A DNA stretch of 64,000 bases from Falsirhodobacter sp051195255 (GCF_051195255.1 NZ_JBNJLK010000002.1:124001-188000), one strand, 5' to 3'; shown: positions 1 to 8,611, counted from the first letter of the stretch. Notes: generated from the letters alone by a model not told the origin. A program made the numbers and translations.

Positions 1-705
1 CGATCCGGCCGGCACTTCGCCGTAGCTCACCTCGCCCGTTTCGCGGTCCAGGATCTTGGTCGACTGGCCCAGGTAGACGCCCATGCCCAGAACGGACCCT
101 TCGCGCACGATCACGCCTTCCACCACCTCGGAGCGGGCGCCGATGAAGCAGTGGTCCTCGATGATGGTGGGGCCGGCCTGCATGGGTTCCAGCACGCCGC
201 CGATGCCGACGCCGCCCGACAGATGGACGTTCTTGCCGATCTGCGCGCAGGATCCGACGGTGGCCCAGGTGTCGACCATCGTGCCTTCGCCCACATGGGC
301 GCCAAGGTTCACGAAGGAAGGCATCAGCACCACGCCCTTGGCGATGAAGGCCGACCGGCGGACGACGGCGTTCGGCACGGCGCGGAAGCCGGCGGCACGC
401 CATTCACCCTCGCCCCAACCCGCGAACTTACTATCCACCTTGTCCCACCAGCCGCCGCCCTGCGGGCCGCCCGACTGCATTTCCATGTCCTTCAGCCGGA
501 AACCCAGAAGCACGGCCTTCTTGGCCCACTGGTTCACGTGCCAGTCGCCGTTGTCGCGCTTTTCGGCCACGCGCAGGGTGCCTGCGTCCAGCGCCGAAAG
601 CGTCGCCTCGATCGCGTCGCGGGTTTCGCCGGTGGTGGCGGGGGTGATCGTGTCGCGGGCGTCCCACGCGGCTTCGATGGCGGTTTCCAGCGCGGCGTTC
701 AACAT
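1..705 (-). CDS. dapD: 2,3,4,5-tetrahydropyridine-2,6-dicarboxylate N-succinyltransferase (partial, C-terminus cut)
   Basis: DapD transfers succinyl from succinyl-CoA to tetrahydrodipicolinate in the succinylase branch of diaminopimelate/lysine synthesis in the cytoplasm. The frame starts at an ATG at 705 (MLNAALETAI) and runs off the window edge after 235 codons; family members are about 275 residues, so roughly 40 C-terminal residues lie outside. The second half shows left-handed beta-helix hexapeptide repeats (VNLGAHVGEGTMVDTWATVG and following) and the conserved QGGGWWDKV stretch. Two other genes of the pathway, asd and dapA, lie elsewhere in this window, so the pathway is dispersed rather than an operon. 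It is divergent from the LOG-family gene. Confidence 0.95.
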   Translation of the reverse strand, partial: MLNAALETAIEAAWDARDTITPATTGETRDAIEATLSALDAGTLRVAEKRDNGDWHVNQWAKKAVLLGFRLKDMEMQSGGPQGGGWWDKVDSKFAGWGEGEWRAAGFRAVPNAVVRRSAFIAKGVVLMPSFVNLGAHVGEGTMVDTWATVGSCAQIGKNVHLSGGVGIGGVLEPMQAGPTIIEDHCFIGARSEVVEGVIVREGSVLGMGVYLGQSTKILDRETGEVSYGEVPAGS

Positions 706-780
706 GGGGCGGTCCTTTCCATTGGGGTTGGAACGGCTATAAACGTGGGGGGCATGCCCCGCAATCGCGAAGGACGGCAG

Positions 781-1620
781 ATGAACGAAGAGACCCGCAA
801 GCACCCGCTGCGCCACTCGGAACAGGACCTCGAAACCGCAGACCGCGTGCCGGACACTCCGCAAAGCCGATCGCCCGCCTATCGCCTGGCCTTTGCCGAT
901 CAGGATTTCCTGACGCGGGAAGAACTGCGCCCGATCCGCCTGCAGCTGGAACTGCTGAAGGTCCAGATGTCGCTGGACGAGGAGGGGGTGGACAGCACCA
1001 TCGTCCTGTTCGGCGGGGCGCGCATTCCCGAACCCGCGAAGAAGGACACCGCCCGCACCCCGGCGTTGGCCGAACTGTCGCATTTCTATGACGAGGCGCG
1101 TCGCTTCGCCCACCTGATGACCGAACGCTGCATGGCAGATGGCGGCCGCACCGGCGTCATCTGCACCGGCGGCGGCCCCGGTGTGATGGAGGCGGGCAAC
1201 CGTGGCGCCGAGGAGGCGGGCGGCCGGTCGGTCGGGCTGAACATCGTGCTGCCGTTCGAGCAGGCGCCGAACCCCTACGTGACGCCCGAACTCTCGTTCA
1301 ACTTCCATTATTTCGCGCTGCGGAAGATGCACTTCCTGATGCGGGCCGAAGCGCTCTGCGTCTTCCCCGGCGGCTTCGGCACCATGGACGAGATGTTCGA
1401 GACGCTGACCCTGATCCAGACCCGCCGGATGAAGCGCATCCCGGTTCTGCTGTTCGGCCGCGCCTTCTGGGATTCGATCATCAACTGGGCGGCGCTGGAA
1501 GCCTCGGGCACCATCTCCTCCACGGATCTGGAGCTGTTCCAGTATGTGGAAACGGCCGAGGAGGCGGTGGCGGCGCTGGACGCGTGGCAGCCGCCGCCCC
1601 TTGGCCCGCTGGTCCGTTAG
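781..1620 (+). CDS. LOG family (TIGR00730-type) protein
   Basis: A Rossmann-fold lysine-decarboxylase-like protein of the LOG family; characterised relatives hydrolyse nucleoside monophosphates to free base and ribose 5-phosphate (the cytokinin-activating reaction in plants). Seen: a nucleotide-binding CTGGGPGVMEAGNRGA stretch and FPGGFGTMDEMFE, the family's PGGxGTxxE signature with Met-Asp in place of the common Leu-Glu. At 279 residues it is a longer-type member with an extra N-terminal segment of about 90 residues. Start chosen at 781 because AAGGA lies 6 nt upstream; an in-frame ATG at 754 would add nine residues. Its stop overlaps the convergent DUF2945 gene by 4 nt. Substrate cannot be read from sequence. 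Confidence 0.88.
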   Translation: MNEETRKHPLRHSEQDLETADRVPDTPQSRSPAYRLAFADQDFLTREELRPIRLQLELLKVQMSLDEEGVDSTIVLFGGARIPEPAKKDTARTPALAELSHFYDEARRFAHLMTERCMADGGRTGVICTGGGPGVMEAGNRGAEEAGGRSVGLNIVLPFEQAPNPYVTPELSFNFHYFALRKMHFLMRAEALCVFPGGFGTMDEMFETLTLIQTRRMKRIPVLLFGRAFWDSIINWAALEASGTISSTDLELFQYVETAEEAVAALDAWQPPPLGPLVR

Positions 1621-1832
1621 GCCTTCGACAGTTCGGATTCCAGCTTCAGCACCTTGGTCCCGTCTTCCTGCGTCAGCAGGTAGGCGGGACGCTCTTTCGT
1701 GCCCTTGCGGGTGACCTTCTTGCCCTTCAGCGTCCGCTGGACCTTGCGGGTGAACACTTCGGTCACCTTGGCTTCGGCCGTGCTGCTGCCCCAGTTCCAT
1801 TGGACCGGGTCGCCCTTGTGAAATTGTGCCAT
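1617..1832 (-). CDS. DUF2945 (Hva1/TUDOR-like) small protein
   Basis: A 71-residue basic protein beginning MAQFHKGDPVQWNWG. The GDPV(Q/K)WNWG start followed by a lysine/arginine-rich beta-strand-rich body and ending in a TKVLKLESEL segment is the DUF2945 (hypervirulence-associated TUDOR-fold) pattern. The molecular function of the family is not established; the small SH3/TUDOR-like fold suggests nucleic-acid or protein binding, which is inference. GGGAGA stands about 5 nt before the ATG. It sits between a convergent LOG gene and rlmN, both close, and could be cotranscribed downstream of rlmN (49 nt gap). Confidence 0.8.
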   Translation of the reverse strand: MAQFHKGDPVQWNWGSSTAEAKVTEVFTRKVQRTLKGKKVTRKGTKERPAYLLTQEDGTKVLKLESELSKA

Positions 1833-1881
1833 CCGAATCTCCCTTTCGCAGGTGAACCGCGAAAGGGCGCTGGCGTTCCCG

Positions 1882-3060
1882 TCAGACGCCGGCTTCGGCG
1901 GCGATCTGCGCGCGGGACTTGCGTTCCCGCTCCGTCGCGGACTTCAGCTGGCCGCAGGCGGCCATGATGTCTTCGCCCCGCGGCTTGCGGATCGGCGAGG
2001 CGTAGCCCGCCTGATAGATGATGTCCGCGAACTTCGCGATCCGGTCCGCGTCCGACCGCTGATAGGCGCTGCCCGGCCATTCGTTGAACGGGATCAGGTT
2101 GATCTTGGCCGGAATGCCCGCGATCAGCTTGACCAGCCGCCGTGCGTCGGCGTCCGTGTCGTTCACGTCCTTCAGCATCACGTATTCGAAGGTGATGCGT
2201 TCGGAATTCGACAGGCGGGGGTATTCGCGCAGCGCCTCAAGCAGCGTCTGGATGTTCCAGCGCTTGTTGATCGGCACCAGCTTGTCGCGCACCTCGTCGG
2301 TGGTGGCGTGGAAGCTGATGGCCAGAAGGCAGCCGATCTCCTCGGCGGTCTTGGCGATTTCCGGCACCACGCCCGAGGTGGAGAGCGTGATCCGGCGGCG
2401 CGACAGGGTCAGCCCCTCGCCGTCCATCACGACCTTCATCGCGTCGCGGACGTTGTCGAAGTTGTAGAGCGGTTCGCCCATGCCCATCAGAACGAGGTTC
2501 GACACAAGACGCGTTTCATCCTGGGGTGCGCCCTGTTCGGGCCATTCGCCCAGATCGTCACGCGCCAGCATCAGCTGGCCCACGATCTCGCCGGCCGTCA
2601 GGTTGCGGACCAATTTTTGGGTGCCCGTGTGGCAGAAGGAACAGGTCAGCGTGCAGCCCACCTGGCTGGACACGCACAGGGTGCCGCGGCCTTCCTCGGG
2701 GATGTAGACGGTTTCCACCTCGTGCCCGCCGGCGATGCGGACCAGGTATTTCCGCGTGCCATCGGCCGAGATCTGGCGGCTGACCACCTCGGGGATGACG
2801 ATCTCGAAATGCTCCGCCAGTTTCAGGCGGTAGTCTTTCGCAAGGTTGGTCATCGCCGCGAAATCGCGCACGCCCCAGTGATACAGCCACTGCCACACCT
2901 GACCCACGCGCATCTTCGCCTGCTTTTCCGGGGTCCCCATCTCCACCAGCGCGGCGTGAAGCTGCGGGCGGGTCAGGCCGATGATGTTCGTCTTGCCGCC
3001 TTCCGGCAGCTTGCGCGGAATGGTCAGCACGTCCTGCGTGATGGGGGCGGTGGCGTTCAT
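1882..3060 (-). CDS. rlmN: dual-specificity 23S rRNA/tRNA adenine-C2 methyltransferase
   Basis: RlmN is a radical-SAM enzyme that methylates C2 of A2503 in 23S rRNA and A37 of some tRNAs. Seen: the radical-SAM cluster motif CxxxCxxC as CTLTCSFC (C136, C140, C143 from the chosen start), the GMGEPLYNFDNV glycine motif, an internal SFHATTDEVRDKLVPINK segment, and the C-terminal MAACGQL cysteine that carries the transient methyl group in the family. Start chosen at 3060 (MNATAPITQ), preceded by GAGGACGCC; a longer frame to 3102 lacks a ribosome site. 392 residues, normal for the family. Probably monocistronic or followed by the DUF2945 gene. Confidence 0.95.
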   Translation of the reverse strand: MNATAPITQDVLTIPRKLPEGGKTNIIGLTRPQLHAALVEMGTPEKQAKMRVGQVWQWLYHWGVRDFAAMTNLAKDYRLKLAEHFEIVIPEVVSRQISADGTRKYLVRIAGGHEVETVYIPEEGRGTLCVSSQVGCTLTCSFCHTGTQKLVRNLTAGEIVGQLMLARDDLGEWPEQGAPQDETRLVSNLVLMGMGEPLYNFDNVRDAMKVVMDGEGLTLSRRRITLSTSGVVPEIAKTAEEIGCLLAISFHATTDEVRDKLVPINKRWNIQTLLEALREYPRLSNSERITFEYVMLKDVNDTDADARRLVKLIAGIPAKINLIPFNEWPGSAYQRSDADRIAKFADIIYQAGYASPIRKPRGEDIMAACGQLKSATERERKSRAQIAAEAGV

Positions 3061-3130
3061 GGCGTCCTCGGGGCGGGGGCGTGATGTGGGGAAGGCCGTC
3101 ATATAAGCGATCCCGACGAAAATTTAAATG

Positions 3131-3159
3131 CAAAAACGCCCCGACATGATGCCGGGGCG
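3131..3159 (-). terminator. Rho-independent terminator of the IalB-like gene
   Basis: A perfect 7-bp stem (3137-3143 CGCCCCG pairing with 3153-3159 CGGGGCG, 9-nt loop) is followed on the minus strand by five U residues (A run at 3132-3136). It lies 20 nt beyond the stop of the IalB-like gene and before rlmN in the same direction, so it separates the two transcription units. Confidence 0.85.
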
Positions 3160-3179
3160 CCTTGCATGTGCCGCATGGC

Positions 3180-3704
3180 TTACTTGCAGCGGTTCTCGGC
3201 TTCCGTCATCGCGGCCGAGAAGCCCATGAGGGAGAAGGTGTCCTGCGTCCGCGTGTCGCGGGCCGAACGCGCAGTCAGCACCGCCTCGGACCCGGCCTTC
3301 ATCGCGGCCAGGATCGTGGCGTCCGCCGCCTTGTCCGACGGCCAGGCCCATTCGCCGTCCGTGGCCATGGAATAGGTCTTGCCATTGATCGCCATGTCCA
3401 CGGTCGATCCGCTGGCAAAGGTATAGCCGCCCGTAAAGGACACTTCACCGGCCGAGCCTGCGCCGGGGCGGAAGGTCACGAACAGCAGGATGTCGCCGCG
3501 CGACACCTGGGCGGGCTTGCCATCCTTCGTGTTCACGGTGTTTTTCGGGCTGGAAACGCCCCAGCATTCCTTGGGGCTGTTCTCGGTGAACACGCTCCAG
3601 TCGGTCTTCGTCGCCACGCGGTTCGTAGATTCCTGGGCGAACGCACCCATCCCCACAAGGGACAGCATGGCGGCGCCGATCAGGCGCGTGGTCAAAGGTT
3701 TCAT
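3180..3704 (-). CDS. invasion-associated locus B (IalB) family secreted protein
   Basis: A 174-residue exported protein. Residues 1-23 form a signal peptide (MKPLTTRLIGAAMLSLVGMG then AFAQ, cleavage after AFA). The mature part shows the IalB pattern: a WSVFTENSPKECWGVSSP start with a conserved Trp-Cys, an alternating beta-strand body, and a terminal cysteine (ENRCK) likely to pair with the first one. Alphaproteobacterial IalB relatives are periplasmic or surface proteins; IalB of Bartonella affects erythrocyte invasion, but the role in free-living species is unknown. AGAGAGG precedes the ATG. Divergent from the asparaginase gene with 153 nt between; a terminator follows at once. Confidence 0.82.
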   Translation of the reverse strand: MKPLTTRLIGAAMLSLVGMGAFAQESTNRVATKTDWSVFTENSPKECWGVSSPKNTVNTKDGKPAQVSRGDILLFVTFRPGAGSAGEVSFTGGYTFASGSTVDMAINGKTYSMATDGEWAWPSDKAADATILAAMKAGSEAVLTARSARDTRTQDTFSLMGFSAAMTEAENRCK

Positions 3705-3857
3705 GTCCAGCCTCTCTGCTTCGGCCCGGCCTGCCGCCTGCGTGCGCTTTTCTGTGGCGCGGGCCTGTCCAACTCGATTACCGTTCTTACCGTGAAACCT
3801 GCGCGAATTCAAAGGCCATCTGCCCCTGAATCGCGCATCTGTGAGAGGGATGCGGCC

Positions 3858-4853
3858 ATGACGGCACCGGTGGCGATGGCCGAGCTTTGGCGCGGAGGGA
3901 TGCTGGAAAGCGTCCACACGGGGCACGCCGTGATCTGCGGCCCCGGTGGCCGGATCGTGGAGTCGTGGGGCGATCCGGAGACGGTGATCTTCCCCCGGTC
4001 CTCCAGCAAGATGCTTCAGGCGCTGCCCTTGGTGGAATCGGGCGCCGCCGAAGCCTTCGGCCTGACCGAGGCGCAGCTGGCGCTGGCCTGCGCCAGCCAT
4101 TCGGGATCGTCGCAGCACGTGCGGATGGTCGAACGGTGGCTGGCCGATCTGGGCACGGATCACCACGCCCTGCGCTGCGGCAGCCACATGCCCGGTGACA
4201 TCGCCGAACGCGACCGCCTGATCCGCGCCGAGGAGGAGCCTTGCCCGCTGCACAACAACTGTTCCGGCAAGCATGCGGGGTTCCTGACGCTGAACCACCA
4301 TCTGGGCGGCGACAGCGAGTATGTGGAGATCGACCACCCCGTGCAGCGCGCCGTGAAGGCCGCGTTCGAGGATCTGACGGAAGAAACCTCCACCGGTTAC
4401 GGGATCGACGGATGCTCGGCCCCGAACTTCACCACCTCGGTGCAGGGGCTGGCGCGGGCGATGGCCTTCTTCGCCGAGGCGACGGACGGGGGCAACGCGC
4501 GCGAACGGGCTGCCCACCAGCTGACCCGTGCCATGGCCGCGCATCCCGAACTGATCGCGGGCGAAGGGCGCGCGGACACCGAACTGATGCGCGCCATGAA
4601 CGGCGTCGCGATGAAGGTCGGCGCCGAGGCGGTCTATGTCGCGATCCTGCCCGAACAGCGTCTGGGCGTGGCGCTGAAGATCACCGATGGCAGCGTGCGC
4701 GCGGCCGAAGCGGCGATCGCCCGCATCCTGGTAAGTCTGGGGGTTCTGGACTACGACCATCCGGCCACGCGCAAGCGGCTGGACACGGTGCAGACGAATT
4801 GGCGCGGGTTGGAAACCGGTCTCTTCCGCACGTCGGGGGGCTTTGCGGCTTGA
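3858..4853 (+). CDS. asparaginase II family protein (PF06089, rhizobial type)
   Basis: Predicted L-asparaginase of the Rhizobium etli-type family, structurally unrelated to the classic E. coli enzymes, hydrolysing asparagine to aspartate and ammonia in the cytoplasm. Seen: FPRSSSKMLQALPLVESGAA, the serine-lysine S-S-K-x-x-Q motif near residue 50, the ACASHSG segment, the CPLHNNCSGKHAGFL box with the conserved cysteine pair, and YGIDGCSAPNF. 331 residues, a normal length. The start at 3858 follows a GAGAGGGA ribosome site. The gene stands alone between the IalB-like and DUF2794 genes. Confidence 0.9.
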   Translation: MTAPVAMAELWRGGMLESVHTGHAVICGPGGRIVESWGDPETVIFPRSSSKMLQALPLVESGAAEAFGLTEAQLALACASHSGSSQHVRMVERWLADLGTDHHALRCGSHMPGDIAERDRLIRAEEEPCPLHNNCSGKHAGFLTLNHHLGGDSEYVEIDHPVQRAVKAAFEDLTEETSTGYGIDGCSAPNFTTSVQGLARAMAFFAEATDGGNARERAAHQLTRAMAAHPELIAGEGRADTELMRAMNGVAMKVGAEAVYVAILPEQRLGVALKITDGSVRAAEAAIARILVSLGVLDYDHPATRKRLDTVQTNWRGLETGLFRTSGGFAA

Positions 4854-4884
4854 AACCGCGGGCGTTCATCGCAACATCAGACGA

Positions 4885-5220
4885 ATGGACGCCCCGATCC
4901 CGTTTTCGCCGCACATCCCCGAACAGGTCAACTTCGACCGCAGGGAACTGAACACCATCCTTTCGGTCTATGGCCGCATGGTGGCGATGGGCGAATGGCG
5001 CGATTACGGCATCTCCTCGTTGCGGGAACTGGCCGTGTTTTCGGTCTTCCGGCGGACGGCGGAACATCCGCTCTACCGGATCGAGAAGCGTCCGAAGATG
5101 CGCCAGCGTCAGGGCATGTATTCCGTCGTGGGGATGGACGGCCAGATCCTGCGCCGGGGGCACGATCTGGCGCAGGTGCTGCGGGTCCTTGAAAAGAAGA
5201 CGATCCGCGTGATCGACTAG
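4885..5220 (+). CDS. DUF2794 family protein
   Basis: A 111-residue cytoplasmic protein conserved across alphaproteobacteria. The core reads FDRRELNTILSVYGRMVAMG, then WRDYGISSLRELAVFSVFRR, then YRIEKRPKMRQRQGMYSVVG, which is the DUF2794 pattern as I recall it. No catalytic motif is visible and no function is established. Start chosen at 4885 (MDAPIPFSP), 31 nt after the asparaginase stop; a longer in-frame start at 4843 would overlap that gene. It could be cotranscribed with the asparaginase. Its stop overlaps the convergent NlpC/P60 gene by 4 nt. Confidence 0.78.
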   Translation: MDAPIPFSPHIPEQVNFDRRELNTILSVYGRMVAMGEWRDYGISSLRELAVFSVFRRTAEHPLYRIEKRPKMRQRQGMYSVVGMDGQILRRGHDLAQVLRVLEKKTIRVID

Positions 5221-6026
5221 GGCCGGCGGCGCGCCACCAGCGGGAAACCTGCAGCGGCGATGCGCGCGATGGCGGCCTCCGTCTCCTCCATCACGACGCA
5301 CATGAAGGCGCCGGTCGCATGGATGATGCGACGTTCGTCCATGGCCATCGCGACATGGCCCTTCCAGAACAGAAGATCACCCCGTTGCAGCGGACCCTCA
5401 ACATCCGTTCCCAACGCCTGCTGCTGGTCGCTGTCGCCGGGGCAGGGCCGTCCGCAGGCGAGCTGAGAGATCTGGACAAGGCCCGAACAGTCGATCCCGT
5501 CCCGGCTGTTGCCGCCCCACAGATAGGGTGTGCCCAGAAAGCGTTCCGCCACCGCCACGGGATCGGCCATCCATTCGCCCAAGGGGCGCAGATGCGCGGC
5601 CCAGATGAAGCCTTTCGTGGTTTCCGCCCAGCCGTCCTGTTCGCCCAGGACGGTCAGGCGGGCGCCCATGGTCAACGCCTCGATCGCGCGGGCGCGGACC
5701 TTCGGTTCGGGGTAAAGATGGCTGGCCGGGAAGGCGAGCCAGTGCGTCTGCGGCAGGGCCGGTTCCAGCGCGGTGGCGGGCAGCCAGCCGCAATAGCCGT
5801 CCTTGTCCGACATGCCGAAGGCGAAGTGGCTGTCGCGGTCGATCACGGTGAAGCCGTCGCCCATCACCATCTGCCGTTCGCGTGCGCCTTGCGGTGCGGC
5901 CAGAAGGTCAACGAGGGCGACAGACACCTGCCGCGCCTCGCCCTTGGTGAAACGGGGGGCGTCGATCAGGCCCTTCAAGGATTCATGCGCGACGGCGCGG
6001 GTGGCGGGGGTGCTGCGGCGGTCCAT
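5217..6026 (-). CDS. NlpC/P60 family hydrolase with N-terminal SH3-like domains
   Basis: A 269-residue putative peptidoglycan peptide hydrolase (gamma-D-glutamyl-diamino-acid type in characterised relatives). Two SH3b-like segments occupy about residues 30-150 (GDGFTVIDRDSHFAFGMSD and the LTVLGEQDGWAETTKGFIWA region). The NlpC/P60 domain follows: PYLWGGNSRDGIDCSGLVQ carries the catalytic Cys, GHVAMAM the catalytic His. No signal peptide is visible, as in many dipeptidyl-peptidase VI-like members that work on recycled muropeptides in the cytoplasm. Its start lies 1 nt from the stop of the M17 aminopeptidase gene, so the two are almost certainly cotranscribed, suggesting joint peptide turnover. 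Confidence 0.87.
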   Translation of the reverse strand: MDRRSTPATRAVAHESLKGLIDAPRFTKGEARQVSVALVDLLAAPQGARERQMVMGDGFTVIDRDSHFAFGMSDKDGYCGWLPATALEPALPQTHWLAFPASHLYPEPKVRARAIEALTMGARLTVLGEQDGWAETTKGFIWAAHLRPLGEWMADPVAVAERFLGTPYLWGGNSRDGIDCSGLVQISQLACGRPCPGDSDQQQALGTDVEGPLQRGDLLFWKGHVAMAMDERRIIHATGAFMCVVMEETEAAIARIAAAGFPLVARRRP

Positions 6027-6027
6027 G

Positions 6028-7395
6028 TCAGATTCCCAGCAGGTCGGGCAAGGCCTGCAGGATCGCGCGCGCGCCCTGACCCACGCCCCCCTTGGGACGT
6101 CCGGGCGCGTCGGCGGGCTGGTGGCCGTAGATATCGAAGTGCACGTAACGGTCGCCCGCGAAGCGGCGCAGGAACAGTGCGGCCGTGATGGCCCCCGCCA
6201 TGCCGCCCGCCGGCGCGTTGTCCAGATCGGCGATGCCGGGTTCGATCATCGCCTCGTACGGCTCCCAGAAGGGCAGGCGCCAGACCGGATCGCGCACCTG
6301 CGCCGCCGCCGCGTCCAGTGCCGAAGACACGCCCGCGTCATCGGTGAAATAGGGCGCAAGGTCCGGCCCCACAGCCACCCGCGCGGCCCCCGTCAGCGTC
6401 GCCATGGAGATGGTGAGATCCGCCCCTTCCTCGGCCGCGTAGGCCAGCGCGTCGGCCAGCACCAGCCGCCCCTCGGCGTCGGTGTTGTTGACCTCCACCG
6501 TCAGGCCCTTGCGCGAGGTGAGGATATCCTTGGGCCGGAAAGCGCGCCCCGACACGGCGTTTTCCACCGCCGGGATCAGCACACGCAGGCGGATCGGCAG
6601 CTTCAGCGCCATGATCGCATGCGCCAGCCCCAGCACGGTGGCCGCCCCGCCCATGTCCTTCTTCATCAGCAGCATCGAGGCCGAGGGCTTGATGTCCAGC
6701 CCGCCCGTGTCGAAACAGACGCCCTTGCCCACCAGCGTCAGCGTGGGGCCGGCCGAGCCCCAGCGCATGTCCAGCAGGCGCGGCGCGCGTTCGGACCCGT
6801 GGCCCACGGCGTGGATCATGGGGAAGCCGTTGCGCAGATCGTCGCCCTGCGTCACCGCCAGCATCGCGCCATGACGGCGGGCGAGGGCGGCGGTCGCGGC
6901 CTCCAGTTCCTCGGGACCCATGTCGCTGGCGGGGGTGTTGATCAGGTCGCGGGTCAGCCATTCGCCTTCGGCCACCGGTACCAGATATTCGGACCCTTCG
7001 GGAAGCTTCAGGCGGGCGCCGGGTGTGGGCTGATCGCGGTAACGGGTGAAGCGGTAGGCGCCCAGAAGGAAAGCCAGAACCGCCTCGTCCCGCTCCGCCT
7101 CGCTCAGCTCGCCCTCCAGATGCCAGTCGCCTTCGGGCAGGCGGGCGGCGGGGGCCAGTGCAAAGCGGGTGCGGAGGCGCTGGGCGGCCGTGCCGTGTCC
7201 GATCACCGCACCCGTCGGCGCGCCATCCGCGCCTGGCAGCAGGCGCAGGTCGCCCGAGGCGGCGGCAAAGCCCGTGCCGCGCAACCATGCGCCCACATGG
7301 GCGGGCTGGCCCGACATCCACGCCTCCAGCGCCTCGGGGCGGACGACGAACAGCGGGCGCGAAGGGGCGCCGGCGGGGGACAAGGGCAGGATCAT
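6028..7395 (-). CDS. leucyl aminopeptidase family protein (peptidase M17)
   Basis: A 455-residue cytosolic metallo-aminopeptidase. The C-terminal catalytic domain shows VGKGVCFDTGGLDIKPS (metal-binding Asp and the catalytic Lys segment), KKDMGGAATVLG, and the M17 signature NTDAEGRLVLADAL. The N-terminal third is variable and shorter than in PepA. Start chosen at 7395 (MILPLSPAG), preceded by GGAG; a longer frame to 7452 has no support. It is directly followed, 1 nt away, by the NlpC/P60 gene, which suggests a role in murein-peptide or general peptide degradation. Confidence 0.9.
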   Translation of the reverse strand: MILPLSPAGAPSRPLFVVRPEALEAWMSGQPAHVGAWLRGTGFAAASGDLRLLPGADGAPTGAVIGHGTAAQRLRTRFALAPAARLPEGDWHLEGELSEAERDEAVLAFLLGAYRFTRYRDQPTPGARLKLPEGSEYLVPVAEGEWLTRDLINTPASDMGPEELEAATAALARRHGAMLAVTQGDDLRNGFPMIHAVGHGSERAPRLLDMRWGSAGPTLTLVGKGVCFDTGGLDIKPSASMLLMKKDMGGAATVLGLAHAIMALKLPIRLRVLIPAVENAVSGRAFRPKDILTSRKGLTVEVNNTDAEGRLVLADALAYAAEEGADLTISMATLTGAARVAVGPDLAPYFTDDAGVSSALDAAAAQVRDPVWRLPFWEPYEAMIEPGIADLDNAPAGGMAGAITAALFLRRFAGDRYVHFDIYGHQPADAPGRPKGGVGQGARAILQALPDLLGI

Positions 7396-7455
7396 GGAAG
7401 GCTCCGAACAGTCGTGGCGGGCGGAGGGTAGCCGCTTGGACCGCAGCCGCAACCC

Positions 7456-7827
7456 CTAGCGCGACCGGGCCAGCAGATCGCGGCGCGGGTCCAGCGCCGC
7501 CTCGGTCATCCGCTTGAGGCGTGCCCAAAGGGCGGGCAAGGCCGGATGCCCGGCCTCCTCGGCCACCTGATCTGCCGTTTGCCTAAGCGAGATCAGGCCC
7601 AGATCCTGCGCCATTCCGGCGATCTTCCGCGCATGTCGCGGCAGGTCCGCGCGATTTCCGGCTGCCACAAGATCGTCCGTCAGGGTGACTTCAAGGGCCA
7701 GCGCGGTGAGCGACGCCCGCAAAAACCGCGATGCCTCGAAGCCTTTCCTGCGGTAGATGTCCACAATGGGGGCAGGGTCGCAGAACAGGCGGCACGGCGG
7801 GATCAGGGTGTGAATCGTGGCGGTCAT
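7456..7827 (-). CDS. small alpha-helical protein resembling a stand-alone Hpt domain
   Basis: A 123-residue protein I do not firmly recognise. After about 30 residues the rest looks all-helical. The stretch RHARKIAGMAQDLGLISL (His65, Lys68) resembles the phosphotransfer motif HxxKG-x6-G of Hpt domains, though the glycine spacing is two residues longer than usual. If real, it would be a one-domain phosphotransfer protein acting with a histidine kinase encoded elsewhere; that is inference. It ends 60 nt before the M17 aminopeptidase start in the same direction and is divergent from the carbonic anhydrase gene. Confidence 0.5.
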   Translation of the reverse strand: MTATIHTLIPPCRLFCDPAPIVDIYRRKGFEASRFLRASLTALALEVTLTDDLVAAGNRADLPRHARKIAGMAQDLGLISLRQTADQVAEEAGHPALPALWARLKRMTEAALDPRRDLLARSR

Positions 7828-7963
7828 GCGAAGTCCTTCCGGGGGCCTGCGACATCACGTGCCCCTTTTGACAAACGAACCATGTTCCCACATGAGGGGT
7901 TCCGTGCAAAATAGTCGCGATATCCAAAGGACTTGTGCCTGAAGACGCGCAAAAGGAGATTTG

Positions 7964-8611
7964 ATGAAGGACTCACGCCCCCTTCCGCATTACCTGATCC
8001 AACGCTACCACGGCTGGCGCGCCACCACCTATGCCGCCAACCGTGCCTGGTACCGCCGCCTGGCCGGCGAGGGTCAGCACCCGCGCGCGATGGTCATCGC
8101 CTGCTGCGACAGCCGCGTGGACGTGGCCCAGATCTTCGGCGCCGACTCGGGTGAGCTGTTCATCCACCGCAACGTCGCGAACCTCGTGCCGCCCTATGAT
8201 CCCGATGGTGATTATCACGGCACCTCCGCCGCGATCGAATACGCGGTGACGGCGCTGAAGGTGGCGCATCTGGTCGTGCTGGGCCATTCCAGCTGCGGCG
8301 GCGTGAAGGGCTGCCACGACATGTGCGAAGGCCGCGCGCCGGAACTGGAAGCCTCCACCTCGTTCGTCGGGCGCTGGATGGACATCCTGCGGCCGGGCTA
8401 TGAACGGGTAAAGGAAGCCCAGCCCGCCGATCCCCTGCGTGCGCTGGAAAACGAGGCGGTTCTGACCAGCCTCGACAACCTGATGACCTTCCCCTTCGTG
8501 CGCGACGCGGTGGCCGAAGGCGTGCTGAGCCTGCACGGCTGCTGGAACGACATCGGCGAAGGCGGGCTGGAGCATTACGACTGGCGCGAACGGGCGTTCA
8601 CGCCGGTCTGA
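7964..8611 (+). CDS. beta-class carbonic anhydrase
   Basis: Reversible CO2 hydration, zinc-dependent, cytoplasmic. Seen: the zinc and activation motif CxDSR (C47, D49, R51 in VIACCDSRVD) and the second zinc pair HxxC (H108, C111 in GHSSCGGV), with FIHRNVANLVPP between, all classic for the beta class. 215 residues, a normal length. The start is the ATG at 7964, after a strong AAAAGGAG site 5 nt upstream; a TTG directly before it is not needed. A TTGACA-like -35 lies at 7868-7873 but no good -10 was found. Convergent with, and abutting, the TM2-domain gene. Confidence 0.95.
   Translation: MKDSRPLPHYLIQRYHGWRATTYAANRAWYRRLAGEGQHPRAMVIACCDSRVDVAQIFGADSGELFIHRNVANLVPPYDPDGDYHGTSAAIEYAVTALKVAHLVVLGHSSCGGVKGCHDMCEGRAPELEASTSFVGRWMDILRPGYERVKEAQPADPLRALENEAVLTSLDNLMTFPFVRDAVAEGVLSLHGCWNDIGEGGLEHYDWRERAFTPV

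Noticed and set aside
1852..3084. Long open plus-strand frame opposite rlmN
   Set aside because: It mirrors the GC-rich rlmN coding strand; low-complexity His/Arg/Ala composition and no recognisable domain, whereas the minus frame has every RlmN motif.
5803..7431. 542-residue plus-strand frame over the NlpC/P60 and M17 genes
   Set aside because: Same shadow effect; two well-marked genes with catalytic motifs lie on the other strand.
7868..7896. TTGACA-like -35 before the carbonic anhydrase gene
   Set aside because: No acceptable -10 at 16-18 nt, so a promoter is not claimed.
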